A stretch of 64,000 nt of DNA from Brachybacterium muris (lineage in GTDB: Bacteria; Actinomycetota; Actinomycetes; Actinomycetales; Dermabacteraceae): NCBI RefSeq assembly GCF_016907455.1, contig NZ_JAFBCB010000001.1:1984001-2048000 (forward strand), read 5' to 3'. This document shows positions 1-8,424 of the stretch, in pieces. The position numbers and the translations under genes are program-made. Numbering within the stretch: the first letter of the stretch is position 1; every line of letters starts with the position of its first letter. The notes under the pieces were generated by a model, which had not been told where the DNA came from, did no database searches, and saw only the letters and a list, made by a program, of their open reading frames with translations.

Positions 1-470
1 CGGCCCACGGCAAGCTGCTGGTGGAGGACCTGGACGACACCAACCTGGTCAAGTGCATCGACCGCTTCCTGATGCTGTACGTGCGTGAGGCCGACAAGCT
101 GCAGCGCACCGCACGCTGGGTGGAGGAGTTCCCCGGTGGGGTCGACGAGCTGCGTCGCATCATCGTGGACGACTCGCTCGGCATCGGCGAGCAGCTGGAG
201 GAGTCCATGCAGAAGCACGCCGACTCCTACGTGGACGAGTGGGCCGAGGCCGTGTACGACCCGGAGCGCCGCGCGAAGTTCGTCTCCTTCGTCAACGCGC
301 CGGACGCCTCGGACCCGAGCCTGAAGTACGTAATCGAGCGCGGTCAGGCCCGCCCGGCGATGGAGGGCGAGACCGACACCTACCCATCGCTGCTGGCGGC
401 CCGCGAGCACGCCATGGCCACCCCGGGCACCGCCGAGCCCTCCGGCTACGACCCCACCGACAAGAATTGA
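1..470 (+). CDS. nirB: Nitrite reductase large subunit NirB, C-terminal part (5' end outside window)
   Basis: The reading frame is open from base 3 to a TGA at 468-470, so only about the last 155 residues are present. The text matches the C-terminal end of NAD(P)H-dependent assimilatory nitrite reductase: a conserved LVKCIDRFLM stretch, then DDSLGIGEQLE, then SFVNAP. The siroheme/4Fe-4S and FAD domains must lie upstream of the window. NirB reduces nitrite to ammonium in the cytoplasm together with NirD. nirD begins 13 bp after the stop and a siroheme-synthesis gene overlaps nirD, so the three form one operon. Family identity is clear; the rest of the protein cannot be judged from here. Confidence 0.9.
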   Translation, partial: AHGKLLVEDLDDTNLVKCIDRFLMLYVREADKLQRTARWVEEFPGGVDELRRIIVDDSLGIGEQLEESMQKHADSYVDEWAEAVYDPERRAKFVSFVNAPDASDPSLKYVIERGQARPAMEGETDTYPSLLAAREHAMATPGTAEPSGYDPTDKN

Positions 471-483
471 GGAGTGCGCAGCG

Positions 484-912
484 ATGAACACCGACGCCAC
501 CGTGGACACCTCGGCCGGCACCGCCGGCGAGATGATCGAGATCTGCTCCGTGGACGCCCTGACCGTGGAGCGCGGCGCCGCCGCACTGCTGCCTGACGGC
601 ACCCAGATCGGCGTGTTCCTGCTGGAGGACGGCAGCGTGCACGCGATCCAGCAGCTGGATCCGTACTCGGGCACCAACATCCTCTCTCGCGGCCTGGTGG
701 GCTCCCACCTGGTGCCGGGCGAGGGCGAGGAGGCCGGGACGATCGTTCCCACGATCGCCTCCCCGATGTACAAGCAGGCCTGGAACCTGAGCACCGGCGA
801 GGTGCTGGACTCCGGTGGTGGCGAGAAGAAGCCGATCTCGGTGTTCGACGCCGAGATCCGGGACGGGAAGGTCTACGTCTCCTCCTCGCCCCGCGCCCTG
901 CCCGAGGCATGA
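484..912 (+). CDS. nirD: Nitrite reductase small subunit NirD
   Basis: The 142-residue product has the Rieske-like fold pattern of NirD (GTQIGVFLLEDGSVHAIQQ, then SPMYKQAWNL, then VYVSSSPRAL). The Cys/His pairs that bind the 2Fe-2S cluster in true Rieske proteins are absent; this is usual for NirD and does not indicate decay. It partners NirB for nitrite reduction. A GAGGAG ribosome site lies 7-12 nt before the ATG. Its stop overlaps the start of the next gene (ATGA at 909-912), which implies translational coupling to siroheme synthesis. Confidence 0.9.
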   Translation: MNTDATVDTSAGTAGEMIEICSVDALTVERGAAALLPDGTQIGVFLLEDGSVHAIQQLDPYSGTNILSRGLVGSHLVPGEGEEAGTIVPTIASPMYKQAWNLSTGEVLDSGGGEKKPISVFDAEIRDGKVYVSSSPRALPEA

Positions 913-2486
913 CGACCACCGACCCGCTCGAGGCCGATCCGCTGACCGTCGACGCGCTGTCCGCAGCGGTCCTGGAGCCCGGTTCCGTCGCCCTGGTGGG
1001 CGGTGGTCCGGGCGCCCTGGACCTGATCACCGTGCGGGGCCTGGCACTGCTGCGCCAGGCCGACGTGGTGGTGGTGGACAGGCTCGGCCCGGTGGGCCTG
1101 ACCGAGCTGCTGGGCGACGAGGTGGAGATCATCCCCGTGGGCAAGGCCCCCGGGCAGCACTCCATGCGCCAGGCCGACATCGAGCAGGTGCTCGTGGACC
1201 AGGCCCGGGCAGGCAAGCGCGTGGTGCGCCTGAAGGGCGGGGACCCGTTCCTGCTGGGGCGTGGTGGCGAGGAAGTGATCGCGTGCCGTACCGCCGGTGT
1301 CGACGTGCAGGTGGTGCCCGGGGTGACGTCCTCGATCGCCGGGCCCGCTGCCGGTGACGTGCCGGTGACCCACCGCGGCACGGCGGTGGCCGTGCACGTG
1401 GTCAACGCCCACGGTGACCTGGGGCCTGCGGACCTCGCGGCCCTGCGCGATGCCGGCACCACCACGGTGCTGATGATGGGCGTGGAATGGCTGCCCCGCC
1501 TGGTCTCCCAGGCGATGCTCAACGGCGTCTCCGGGCACACCCCGGTGGCGATCGTGCAGAGCGCCACCCTGCCCGAGCAGAAGGTGGCCCGCGGGACCCT
1601 CGCGACCATAGAGCAGGTGGTAGCCGAGCAGCAGATCCAGCACCCTGCGGTGATCGTCGTCGGTGCCACCGCTGCTGAGGGCTTCCTGGCCGCGCCGGAG
1701 CCCGAGGGAACCGGTCGCGGAGCCGGCCGTGACAACCTCACCGCCCCGCAGGAGGAGCCGGAGGAGCCCTTCGCCGCACGCACCGACTCCCCCGTGCTGA
1801 TCGGCTGCGCCCACGGCACCCGCTTCCGAGGTGGCCGCGACGTGATCCGGGAACTGCTGGTGATGGCCTCCCAGCTGGTGGACGCCCCCGTGCGCGAGTC
1901 CTTCGTGGACATCCAGGCCCCCGCGATCGACGACGCCGTGGCCGCCCACGCCGGGCCGTCGGTCGCCACCCGACCGGACACCCCCGTGACCGCGGTGGTG
2001 GTGCCGGTGCTGCTCTCGACCGGGTACCACGTGCGCAAGGACATCGGCTCGGCCGTGGCCGGTCGCACGGCGGTGGCCGCTCCCCCGCTGGGACCCGACG
2101 AGCGCCTGGCCACTGTGATGGCCGAGCGCCTGCTGGAGGCCGGTCTCACCGAGGGCGACACCGTGGTGATGGCCGCGGCCGGCACCAGCGACCCCGACGG
2201 CCTGGCGATGGTGGAGCAGATGCGGGACCTGCTGGCCGAGACCCTGGGTGCCGAGATCGGACTGGGCTACGTCGCGGCCTCCGAGCCGGATATGACCACA
2301 GCCGTGACCCAGGCCCGCGAGGGCGGGGCCGGGCGCGTGGTGGTGGCCTCGTACATGCTGGCACCGGGCCACTTCCAGAAGAAGCTGGAGAGCGCGGGGG
2401 CCGACGTGGTCGCCGAACCGCTGGGCACTCATCCGCTCGTGGCGGAGATCATCGCGGACCGGTACCGCGCGGCCGTCGGCGACTGA
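909..2486 (+). CDS. cobA: Uroporphyrinogen-III C-methyltransferase fused to sirohydrochlorin ferrochelatase-like domain
   Basis: This 525-residue protein has two domains. Residues about 25-265 are an SAM-dependent uroporphyrinogen-III methyltransferase (VGGGPGALDLIT near the N-terminus, RLKGGDPFLLGRGGEE, PGVTSSIAGPA, PVTHRG). A Pro/Glu-rich linker follows. Residues about 295-520 resemble the CbiX/SirB chelatase family, with the catalytic-type AHGTR motif and a second repeat ending LAPGHFQKKL. Together they would convert uroporphyrinogen III to precorrin-2 and insert iron into sirohydrochlorin. A precorrin-2 oxidase domain is not evident, so that step must come from elsewhere. The position directly after nirBD fits a dedicated role in making siroheme for nitrite reductase. 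The ATG overlaps the nirD stop. Confidence 0.85.
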   Translation: MTTTDPLEADPLTVDALSAAVLEPGSVALVGGGPGALDLITVRGLALLRQADVVVVDRLGPVGLTELLGDEVEIIPVGKAPGQHSMRQADIEQVLVDQARAGKRVVRLKGGDPFLLGRGGEEVIACRTAGVDVQVVPGVTSSIAGPAAGDVPVTHRGTAVAVHVVNAHGDLGPADLAALRDAGTTTVLMMGVEWLPRLVSQAMLNGVSGHTPVAIVQSATLPEQKVARGTLATIEQVVAEQQIQHPAVIVVGATAAEGFLAAPEPEGTGRGAGRDNLTAPQEEPEEPFAARTDSPVLIGCAHGTRFRGGRDVIRELLVMASQLVDAPVRESFVDIQAPAIDDAVAAHAGPSVATRPDTPVTAVVVPVLLSTGYHVRKDIGSAVAGRTAVAAPPLGPDERLATVMAERLLEAGLTEGDTVVMAAAGTSDPDGLAMVEQMRDLLAETLGAEIGLGYVAASEPDMTTAVTQAREGGAGRVVVASYMLAPGHFQKKLESAGADVVAEPLGTHPLVAEIIADRYRAAVGD

Positions 2487-2507
2487 GCCGTCAAGATCGC
2501 CCACCGA

Positions 2508-2558
2508 GATCGACGTCGTGAACAGTTGAGCACAGCAGAACTGTTCACAACGTCGATC
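2508..2558. terminator. Hairpin between convergent cobA and VanZ/RDD genes
   Basis: A 20-bp inverted repeat (arms 2508-2527 and 2539-2558, one mismatch that is a G-U pair on the minus-strand transcript) with an 11-nt loop lies 22 bp after the cobA stop. Its right arm contains the stop codon of the convergent VanZ/RDD gene. There is no long U tract. It is probably a bidirectional terminator. Confidence 0.6.
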
Positions 2559-3066
2559 CCGGTGATAGCAGGCGTCGGCGATCCACCATGCGGGCTCCGC
2601 TGACCCAGCCGGAGAGACCGCGGTGGTCACCGATCAGTGCACTGATCACGGCCACCAGCACCACCAGCCCGGACACCCCGGAGATGAGACCGGGCAGCAG
2701 CGGCCAGCCGTCCAGCAGCGCGGGCAGCACCCGCCCCGCGGCATAGACTCCGCCCACGGCGCTCGCACGCAGCAGCCTGCGCGGCAGGGATGAGTGCCCG
2801 TCGGCCCAGACGGGGGCGATGCCCACCAGGAGCTGGCCGACCGACGCCCCGGAGCCCACCAGAGCGGGCACAGCCAGCACCAGCACCGCCGCAACCAGGG
2901 CCGCCAGGCCGTGCTCGATGGAGGTCGGCGCGGTGGCCTGGGTAGCGTCCTGGCCCAGCATCAGCACCTTGGCGGCCATCAGCACCACGGTAGCGATCAC
3001 TGCGACAGTGGTGAACGCGAACCAGTCCAGCGCCATGCCCAGCAGTCGCCGGGGTGCATTCACCGC
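2545..3066 (-). pseudogene. VanZ/RDD membrane protein, 3' part (RDD domain), cut off by an IS21 element
   Basis: About 171 native codons, ending at the TGA at 2545-2547, encode several hydrophobic helices of an RDD-type membrane domain (NAPRRLLGMALDWFAF at its start, then TM segments). The frame runs upstream into IS sequence with no native start. If the IS and one copy of its target duplication are removed, the codons join in frame to the VanZ-like fragment at 5648-6262, giving one 376-residue protein. A VanZ N-terminus fused to an RDD C-terminus is a known uncharacterised membrane protein architecture. The gene therefore appears to have been split by insertion. The fragment might still be made from an IS start codon, but no case can be made for function. 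Confidence 0.8.
3061..3066. repeat. Target-site duplication, left side of IS copy 1 (CACCGC)
   Basis: The 6-bp CACCGC next to the element end at 3067 is repeated at 5648-5653 directly after the other end. In the VanZ/RDD frame it encodes Ala-Val, present once in the reconstructed gene. Matching duplications on both sides show that this copy arose by a simple transposition. Confidence 0.8.
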
Positions 3067-3179
3067 TGAGTATTCGTAGTCGTGGGAGCCACCGAATCTT
3101 GCTCTTGGGGACCGCCGATCGTGCCGACGGGGGCCAGTAGCCGCCGCGGTGGGGACCACTGGCTCCCGCCGGCATCGGG

Positions 3180-3926
3180 TCACTGGGGCAGTGCGGTGTG
3201 TTCTCGCATGTTCCTGTCGCCGGTGTCGATCCAGATTGTGTTGTGCACGATGCGGTCCATGATCGCATCGGCGTGGACTGCTCCACCGAGCCGGGCGTGC
3301 CAGTCCTTCTTCGGGTACTGGGTGCAGAACACGGTCGAGCCGGTGTCATAGCGGCGCTCGAGCAGTTCCAGCAGCATCGAACGCATTCCCTCGTCAGGAT
3401 GGTCCAGCAGCCACTCGTCGATCACCAGCAGCGAGAACGTGGAGTACTTCCGCAGGAACTTCGTCTGGCCCTGCGGCTTGTCCTTTGCCAGGGCCCAGGC
3501 CTCTTCGAGGTCGGGCATTCGGATGTAGTGGGCTCGGAGCCGGTGCTGGCAGGCCTGCTTCGCCAGCGCGCAGCCGAGGTAGGACTTCCCTGAGCCGGTG
3601 AAGCCCTGGAAGACCACGTTCTGTTGCCGCTGGATGAAGGAGCAGGTTGCCAGTTGCGCGATCACGTTCCGGTTCAGTCCCCGTTCCTCGACCAGATCCA
3701 GCCGCCGCAGGTCCGCTCCGGGATAACGCAGCCCCGCCCGGCGGATCAGACCCTCGACCTTTCCATGATTGAAGATGGAATGCGCCTCGTCCACGATCAG
3801 CTGGAGCCGTTCCTGGAACGACATCCCCAGCACGTGAGCCTCATCCTGGGCATCGATCGCGTCCAGCAGCGCGGTCGCGCCCATCTCGCGCAGCTTCCGC
3901 TTCGTGTCGTTATCGATCACGCTCAC
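3180..3926 (-). CDS. istB: IS21-family helper ATPase IstB
   Basis: The 248-residue product is the AAA+ partner of the IstA transposase. It shows a Walker A motif at about residues 108-115 (GFTGSGKS), a Walker B motif near 170 (LLVIDE) and the DnaA/DnaC-like layout of IstB. It is thought to form ATP-dependent oligomers on target DNA and to stimulate IstA. I placed the start at the GTG at 3926, whose bases overlap the istA stop in a GTGA, the usual coupling in this family. A longer open frame upstream lies over istA and is probably not translated. The translation is identical to that of the copy at 11975-12721. Confidence 0.92.
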   Translation of the reverse strand: MSVIDNDTKRKLREMGATALLDAIDAQDEAHVLGMSFQERLQLIVDEAHSIFNHGKVEGLIRRAGLRYPGADLRRLDLVEERGLNRNVIAQLATCSFIQRQQNVVFQGFTGSGKSYLGCALAKQACQHRLRAHYIRMPDLEEAWALAKDKPQGQTKFLRKYSTFSLLVIDEWLLDHPDEGMRSMLLELLERRYDTGSTVFCTQYPKKDWHARLGGAVHADAIMDRIVHNTIWIDTGDRNMREHTALPQ

Positions 3927-5485
3927 CGGACACCTCCGGCGTAGTAGTCGGCGCCACGGACGTATCCGCCGTCTTCCGCGGGTTCCTCGCGGGGTGGACG
4001 CAGGGCGGCGACCTTGTCCTGCCCGGTGGCCAAGATCGGGTGCAGATGCGCATAGCGCGGTGAACGGACCCGTCCCGTCAGCGCGAGTGCGCAGGCCGCC
4101 TCGACCCGATCTACGGAGAAGCGGCGAGAGAGCCGTAGCACCGCCAACGCGGGATCCAGGCCCTGTTCCACGATCGGCACGGACTCGAAGATCCGCTGGA
4201 TCACGATCACCGTGGCCGGCCCGACCCGATCTGCCCACGCCCGCACCCTCTGCGCGTCCCAGGCCTGGAAACGCTCGCCCGCAGGTAGGTCCGCGTCGTT
4301 GGTGCGGTACTCATTGCTCGCGGTCTCCGGGAGCAGCAGGTGACTGGTCAGTCGCTGGCTGCCCTGATAGATCTCCAGCGTCCGGGCCGTGATGCGCAGA
4401 TCGACCTTCGCGCCGATGTGCGCGAACGGCGCGGAGTAGAAGTTCCGCGCGAACGTGACGTGCCCGTTCCTGCCCACTCGTCGTCCGTAGTGCCATGTCG
4501 AGATCTCGTAGGGCACCGCCGGCAGCGGCGTCAGCAGCGGCCGCTCCTCCGCGTCGAACACGCTGGCGCGGGATCCGGGCCGCTTCTGGAACGGCTCCGC
4601 GTTATAGGCCTCCATCCGCTGCCCGATGGCGGCTGCAAGTTCGGGCAGGGACGTGAATCGCTGATCCCGCAGCCCGGCGATGACCCAGGTCGCGACGTGC
4701 GCGACGGTGTTCTCCACGCTCGCCTTGTCTTTCGGTTTCCGCACCCTCCCCGGGAGCACCGCCGCCGAGTAATGCGCTGCCATCTCGCGATACGCATCGT
4801 TCAGGACGATCTCGCCCTCGCGGGGGTGCTTCACCACACCGGTCTTGAGGTTGTCCGGAACGATCCTCGGGACCGTCCCGCCCAGCGCCTCGAACATCGC
4901 TACGTGCGCTCGCAGCCAGGACTCCTGGCGCATATCCAGCGCCGGGAAGCAGAACGCGTAACGAGAAAAAGGCAGGCAGGCAACGAACAAGAACACCTTC
5001 GAGACCTCGCCGGTGACCGGATCGGCCAGCTCCATCGTGGGGCCGGACCAGTCGACCTCCACGCTCTGGCCGGCCTTGTGACCGACTCTCGAAGCGGCAC
5101 CGGTGACCATGACGTGGTGCTGGTAGGTGCGGCAAAACCGGTCATACCCCATCGCCGGATCCCCAGCCGCCGTGGTCGCGTCGAAGTACTCGCCGTGCAA
5201 CAGCTTCAGCGTCACGCCGACCCTGGCCATCTCTCGATGGACCTGTTCCCAGTCCGGCTGTGCGAACACGCTCTCGTGCTCGCCCCGGCCCGGGAACAAC
5301 CGGGCATACACCTGCTCATCGGCGACGTCCGCGATATCGCCCCACCCGATCCCTGCAGCGTCAGCGGCCTCGAACACCGCCCTCACGGACTTGCGGGACA
5401 TGCCCTGCGAGGACGAAATCGCTCGCCCCGACAGACCTTCTGCGCGCAGCTGGAGCACCAGCTTCGCCCTGATCTTCCGTACCAT
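3923..5485 (-). CDS. istA: IS21-family transposase IstA
   Basis: The 520-residue DDE transposase has an N-terminal helix-turn-helix (residues about 10-45), a catalytic core with probable D145 (VEVDW), D211 (VPDNLK) and E258 (ASVENT), and a C-terminal beta-rich Mu-type region. It cuts and joins the element's ends with IstB. The ATG has an AAGGAG site nine bases upstream, buried in a 17-bp hairpin (5494-5534). No frameshift or stop interrupts it. The translation is identical to that of the copy at 10416-11978. Confidence 0.94.
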   Translation of the reverse strand: MVRKIRAKLVLQLRAEGLSGRAISSSQGMSRKSVRAVFEAADAAGIGWGDIADVADEQVYARLFPGRGEHESVFAQPDWEQVHREMARVGVTLKLLHGEYFDATTAAGDPAMGYDRFCRTYQHHVMVTGAASRVGHKAGQSVEVDWSGPTMELADPVTGEVSKVFLFVACLPFSRYAFCFPALDMRQESWLRAHVAMFEALGGTVPRIVPDNLKTGVVKHPREGEIVLNDAYREMAAHYSAAVLPGRVRKPKDKASVENTVAHVATWVIAGLRDQRFTSLPELAAAIGQRMEAYNAEPFQKRPGSRASVFDAEERPLLTPLPAVPYEISTWHYGRRVGRNGHVTFARNFYSAPFAHIGAKVDLRITARTLEIYQGSQRLTSHLLLPETASNEYRTNDADLPAGERFQAWDAQRVRAWADRVGPATVIVIQRIFESVPIVEQGLDPALAVLRLSRRFSVDRVEAACALALTGRVRSPRYAHLHPILATGQDKVAALRPPREEPAEDGGYVRGADYYAGGVR

Positions 5486-5493
5486 TCCAGATT

Positions 5494-5534
5494 GCTCCTT
5501 CCGCCGCGTGCCCTATACACACGGCGGAAGGAGC
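5494..5534 (-). promoter_or_regulatory. Hairpin that would mask the istA ribosome-binding site (copy 1)
   Basis: A 17-bp stem with a 7-nt loop (TATAGGG) lies just before istA; the 3' arm holds the AAGGAG. A transcript entering from the disrupted host gene would fold and hide the site. A transcript starting near the loop, which itself resembles a -10 box, would lack the 5' arm. This resembles the way other IS elements limit transposase made from read-through transcripts. The promoter assignment is weak because no -35 is evident. Confidence 0.55.
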
Positions 5535-5647
5535 GTAGACAGAGCGGCCCCAACGACACCACTGGTGGTCCCGAACGACGCCACCGCTACGGCAGCGACG
5601 TGGCACCCGAACCCTCGATCAGCGGACCCCAGCGAGGCGAATATTCA

Positions 5648-6262
5648 CACCGCCGGAGGTGCTGCGGTGCGCAGGGCCGCGGCAAGGCGGATCCAGCCCA
5701 CCCCCAGGGGTGCCAGCAACGCACCGATCAGGGCCCCGGCAGTGTTGGTCATCAGATCGTCCACGTCCGCCACCCGGAACCCGCAAGGGTACAGGCCCCA
5801 CACCCCGGAGTACTGGGTGGCCTCGACCAGCAGCGAGAGGCCGAAACCGGCCGCCGTGGTGAACGCGACGCCGCGGTGGGTCATGCCACGGGCCAGGATC
5901 CCGAAGGGCACGAACAGCACCACGTTCAGCACCACCTGCAACGTCACGAAACCCGTGAGCGCCCCGGGCAGGGACGTCTTCGCGGCCTCCTCGGCGATGT
6001 CGGCCACGAAGCCGAAGGGGATCGCCTGGAGGATCGGCCCGGTGCGCAGCCCGCAGGCCTCCGCAACCGTGGGCAGGGGGAACAGGGTGAAGGCGATCAG
6101 GGAGCACAGGTACACGCTGACGGCGGCGGTGCCCAGCAGCCGGGTAGCGCTAAGGCGGCCGTAGCGCCAGTACTGCACGATCAGCAGCGGCACCAGGATC
6201 GCGAGGAAGCATCCGGTGCCCACCGTGATGCCGAGGGCGGCGAGGATCGGGTAGTCGCTCAT
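5648..6262 (-). pseudogene. VanZ/RDD membrane protein, 5' part (VanZ-like domain), truncated by an IS21 element
   Basis: The ATG at 6262 opens 205 codons for a VanZ-like membrane domain with five or so hydrophobic helices (TVGTGCFLAILVPLLIV at the start; FTLFPLPT and VALNVV-like segments later). The frame then meets a TGA made from the last bases of the IS. In the uninterrupted gene the frame continues into the RDD fragment at 2545-3060. VanZ-like domains are named after a teicoplanin-resistance protein, but the biochemical role is unknown and no resistance should be assumed. A shortened VanZ-only protein could still be expressed from its own start. Confidence 0.8.
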
Positions 6263-6378
6263 GCCCCCAGGTTCTGTCCCCGGGCCCCACGGCCGCGTCG
6301 GCCGGGAGCGCGATCCGGGGTCGTCCTGAGGACCAGATCCTCCGCGAGCAGTCCTACTGCGGTCGGACCCTCACCGGC

Positions 6379-8211
6379 TCAGTCCAGCGGCCGGCGGGTG
6401 GCGCCGTAGGTGGCCGAGCGCACCAGGTGGGCGTACACCTTCAGCGCCTGGGTGACCTTCCGCTCGCGGCTCACGGGCCGCCACGGCAGCGGGCCCTTCT
6501 TCTCACGGCGGCGCTTCAGCTCGGCCTCGTCCACCTCGAGGCTGAGGGAGCGCTTGTCCACGTCGATGACGATGCGGTCGCCGTCCTCCACCAAACCGAT
6601 CAGGCCGCCCTCGGCGGCCTCCGGGGAGACGTGGCCGATGGAGACACCGCTGGTGCCGCCGGAGAAGCGGCCATCGGTGATCAGGGCGCAGTCCCGGCCC
6701 AGGCCCCGGCCCTTGAGGAAGGAGGTGGGGTAGAGCATCTCCTGCATGCCGGGGCCGCCCTGCGGGCCCTCGTAACGGATCACCACGACGTGGCCGGCCT
6801 TGACGGTCTTGTCCAGGATCTTCTGGACCGCCTCCTCCTGTGACTCGCACACCACCGCGGTGCCCTCGAAGTGGAACAGGTCCTCGGTGATGCCGGCGGT
6901 CTTGATCACGCTGCCCTCGGAGGCGAGGTTGCCGGTGAGCACGCACAGGCCGCCGTCCTTGGTGTGGGCGTGGGGCACGGCGCGGATCACCCCGCCCTCG
7001 GCGTCGGTGTCCAGCTCCTTGTAGGTGTTGGTGGAGGAGAACGCCTGGGTGGTGCGCACGCCACCGGGGGCCGCATGGAACAGGGCGTTGGCCTTCTCGG
7101 TGGGGGAACCGCCGCGGATGTCCCAGTCCTTCAGCCAGGACTGCAGGTCTGGGGAGTGGACGGAGTGGACGGTGTGGTCCAGCAGCCCGGCGCGGTCCAG
7201 CTCGCCCAGGATCGCGGGGATGCCACCGGCGCGGTGCACGTCCTCCACGTGGGCGGTGCCGTTGGGCGCCACCTTGGACAGGCACGGCACGGTGCGGGAG
7301 ATGCGGTCGATGTCCTCGAGGGTGAAGTCGACCTCGCCTTCGATGGCGGTGGCCAGGATGTGCAGCACTGTGTTGGTGGAGCCGCCCATGGCGACGTCCA
7401 GGCTCATGGCGTTGGCGAAGGCGGCCTTGGTGGCGATGTTCCGCGGCAGCACGGACTCGTCATCCTGCTCGTAGTAGCGCTTGGCGAGATCCACCACGGT
7501 GCGGCCGGCCTGCAGGAACAGCTCCTTGCGGAAGGCGTGGGTGGCCAGCGTGGTGCCGTTGCCGGGCAGGGACAGGCCCAGTGCCTCGGTCAGGCAGTTC
7601 ATGGAGTTCGCGGTGAACATGCCGGAGCAGGAGCCGCAGGTGGGGCAGGCGTTCTCCTCGATGTCGGCGAGCTGGGCGTCGGTGACGGTGTCGTCCGCGC
7701 TCTGCACGATCGCGTCGATCAGGTCCAGGCGGTGCTCGACCACGCCTTCGACGGGGTTGCCGGACTCCATCGGCCCACCGGAGACGAATACCACCGGGAT
7801 GTTCAGGCGCATGGCGGCCATCAGGTGGCCGGGGGTGATCTTGTCGCAGTTGGAGATGCACACCAGCGCATCGGCGGTGTGGGCGTTGACCATGTACTCG
7901 ATGGAGTCGGCGATCACGTCGCGGCTGGGCAGCGAGTAGAGCATGCCGCCGTGGCCCATGGCGATGCCGTCGTCCACCGCAATGGTGTTGAACTCCTTGG
8001 CGACACCTCCGGCCTCCTTGACGGCGGAGGCCACCAGGTCGCCCATGTTCTTCAGGTGCACGTGGCCGGGCACGAACTGGGTGTAGGAGTTGGCGATCGC
8101 GATGATCGGCTTGCCGAAGTCCGAGGTCTCCATGCCGGTGGCGCGCCAGAGGGCACGCGCGCCCGCCATGTTGCGGCCGTGGGTCGAGGTGCGGGAGCGG
8201 AGCTGAGGCAT
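6379..8211 (-). CDS. ilvD: Dihydroxy-acid dehydratase
   Basis: The 610-residue enzyme dehydrates 2,3-dihydroxy-isovalerate and its methylvalerate homologue to the 2-keto acids, the third common step of valine, leucine and isoleucine synthesis. It contains the iron-sulfur/Mg2+ signature CISNCDK (C118, C122, K124) and [11 protein letters not shown] (C195 in the second Cys cluster), and the C-terminal GRFSGGT block. Length is normal for the IlvD family. The ATG at 8211 lies 6 nt after a TAGACT box with no Shine-Dalgarno site, so the mRNA is probably leaderless. No other ilv genes are nearby. The gene lies between the two IS21 copies but has the GC-rich codon use of core genes. Confidence 0.95.
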   Translation of the reverse strand: MPQLRSRTSTHGRNMAGARALWRATGMETSDFGKPIIAIANSYTQFVPGHVHLKNMGDLVASAVKEAGGVAKEFNTIAVDDGIAMGHGGMLYSLPSRDVIADSIEYMVNAHTADALVCISNCDKITPGHLMAAMRLNIPVVFVSGGPMESGNPVEGVVEHRLDLIDAIVQSADDTVTDAQLADIEENACPTCGSCSGMFTANSMNCLTEALGLSLPGNGTTLATHAFRKELFLQAGRTVVDLAKRYYEQDDESVLPRNIATKAAFANAMSLDVAMGGSTNTVLHILATAIEGEVDFTLEDIDRISRTVPCLSKVAPNGTAHVEDVHRAGGIPAILGELDRAGLLDHTVHSVHSPDLQSWLKDWDIRGGSPTEKANALFHAAPGGVRTTQAFSSTNTYKELDTDAEGGVIRAVPHAHTKDGGLCVLTGNLASEGSVIKTAGITEDLFHFEGTAVVCESQEEAVQKILDKTVKAGHVVVIRYEGPQGGPGMQEMLYPTSFLKGRGLGRDCALITDGRFSGGTSGVSIGHVSPEAAEGGLIGLVEDGDRIVIDVDKRSLSLEVDEAELKRRREKKGPLPWRPVSRERKVTQALKVYAHLVRSATYGATRRPLD

Positions 8212-8217
8212 GGCGGA

Positions 8218-8223
8218 AGTCTA
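8218..8223 (-). promoter_or_regulatory. Probable -10 box of a leaderless ilvD promoter
   Basis: TAGACT on the minus strand ends 6 nt before the ilvD ATG, the spacing expected if transcription starts at the start codon. No clear -35 was recognised. Confidence 0.5.
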
Positions 8224-8387
8224 CGCCGCAGCCACCATGCGAGATGTGAGGCTCACGATGTGGACACGCGGTCGTCGGTTGACATGCAGGCCTGTCGGAG
8301 GCGCGCGGGACTGCGGGACGCGTGCCCGCCGTCTCTTCCCACAGGGAAGTTCTCCCCATCGACACCGTACGGCCGCAGCCCCATACT

Positions 8388-8400
8388 TCTACGACGTAGA
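8388..8400. promoter_or_regulatory. 13-bp palindrome in the ilvD / WXG100 divergent promoter region
   Basis: TCTACG-A-CGTAGA is a perfect palindrome 25 bp upstream of the WXG100 gene start. It could be an operator for a dimeric regulator, but a 13-bp palindrome can also occur by chance. The 213-bp region between the divergent genes shows no other feature. Confidence 0.25.
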
Positions 8401-8424
8401 GATCGCCAGGAGTAAGGCCGGGGC

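Larger units (their letters stand above)
3067..5647 (-). mobile_element. IS21-family insertion sequence, copy 1 (minus orientation)
   Basis: The element is 2581 bp and carries istA and istB in overlapping frames. Its ends read TGAGTATTCG and, on the other strand, TGAATATTCG: a TG...CA-ended terminal repeat with 9 of 10 matches, as in IS21 relatives. It is flanked by a 6-bp duplication (CACCGC). The copy at 10254-12834 has the same length and gives identical IstA and IstB translations, so both copies are probably recent and potentially active. Insertion interrupts a VanZ/RDD gene. Non-coding bases inside the element are 3067-3179 (downstream of istB) and 5486-5647 (the istA leader). Confidence 0.93.

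Noticed and set aside
484-912. nirD called defective because Rieske Cys/His are missing
   Set aside because: NirD proteins normally lack the cluster ligands, and the length is typical.
446-2630. Long minus-strand frames opposite nirD and the cobA fusion
   Set aside because: High GC third positions create open antisense frames. They have no ribosome sites or family matches, and the plus-strand genes explain the region.
4340-6409. 689-codon plus-strand frame across IS copy 1 and the VanZ fragment
   Set aside because: It is antisense to intact istA, changes identity at the IS border and is rich in His, Arg and Gln, as typical shadow frames are.
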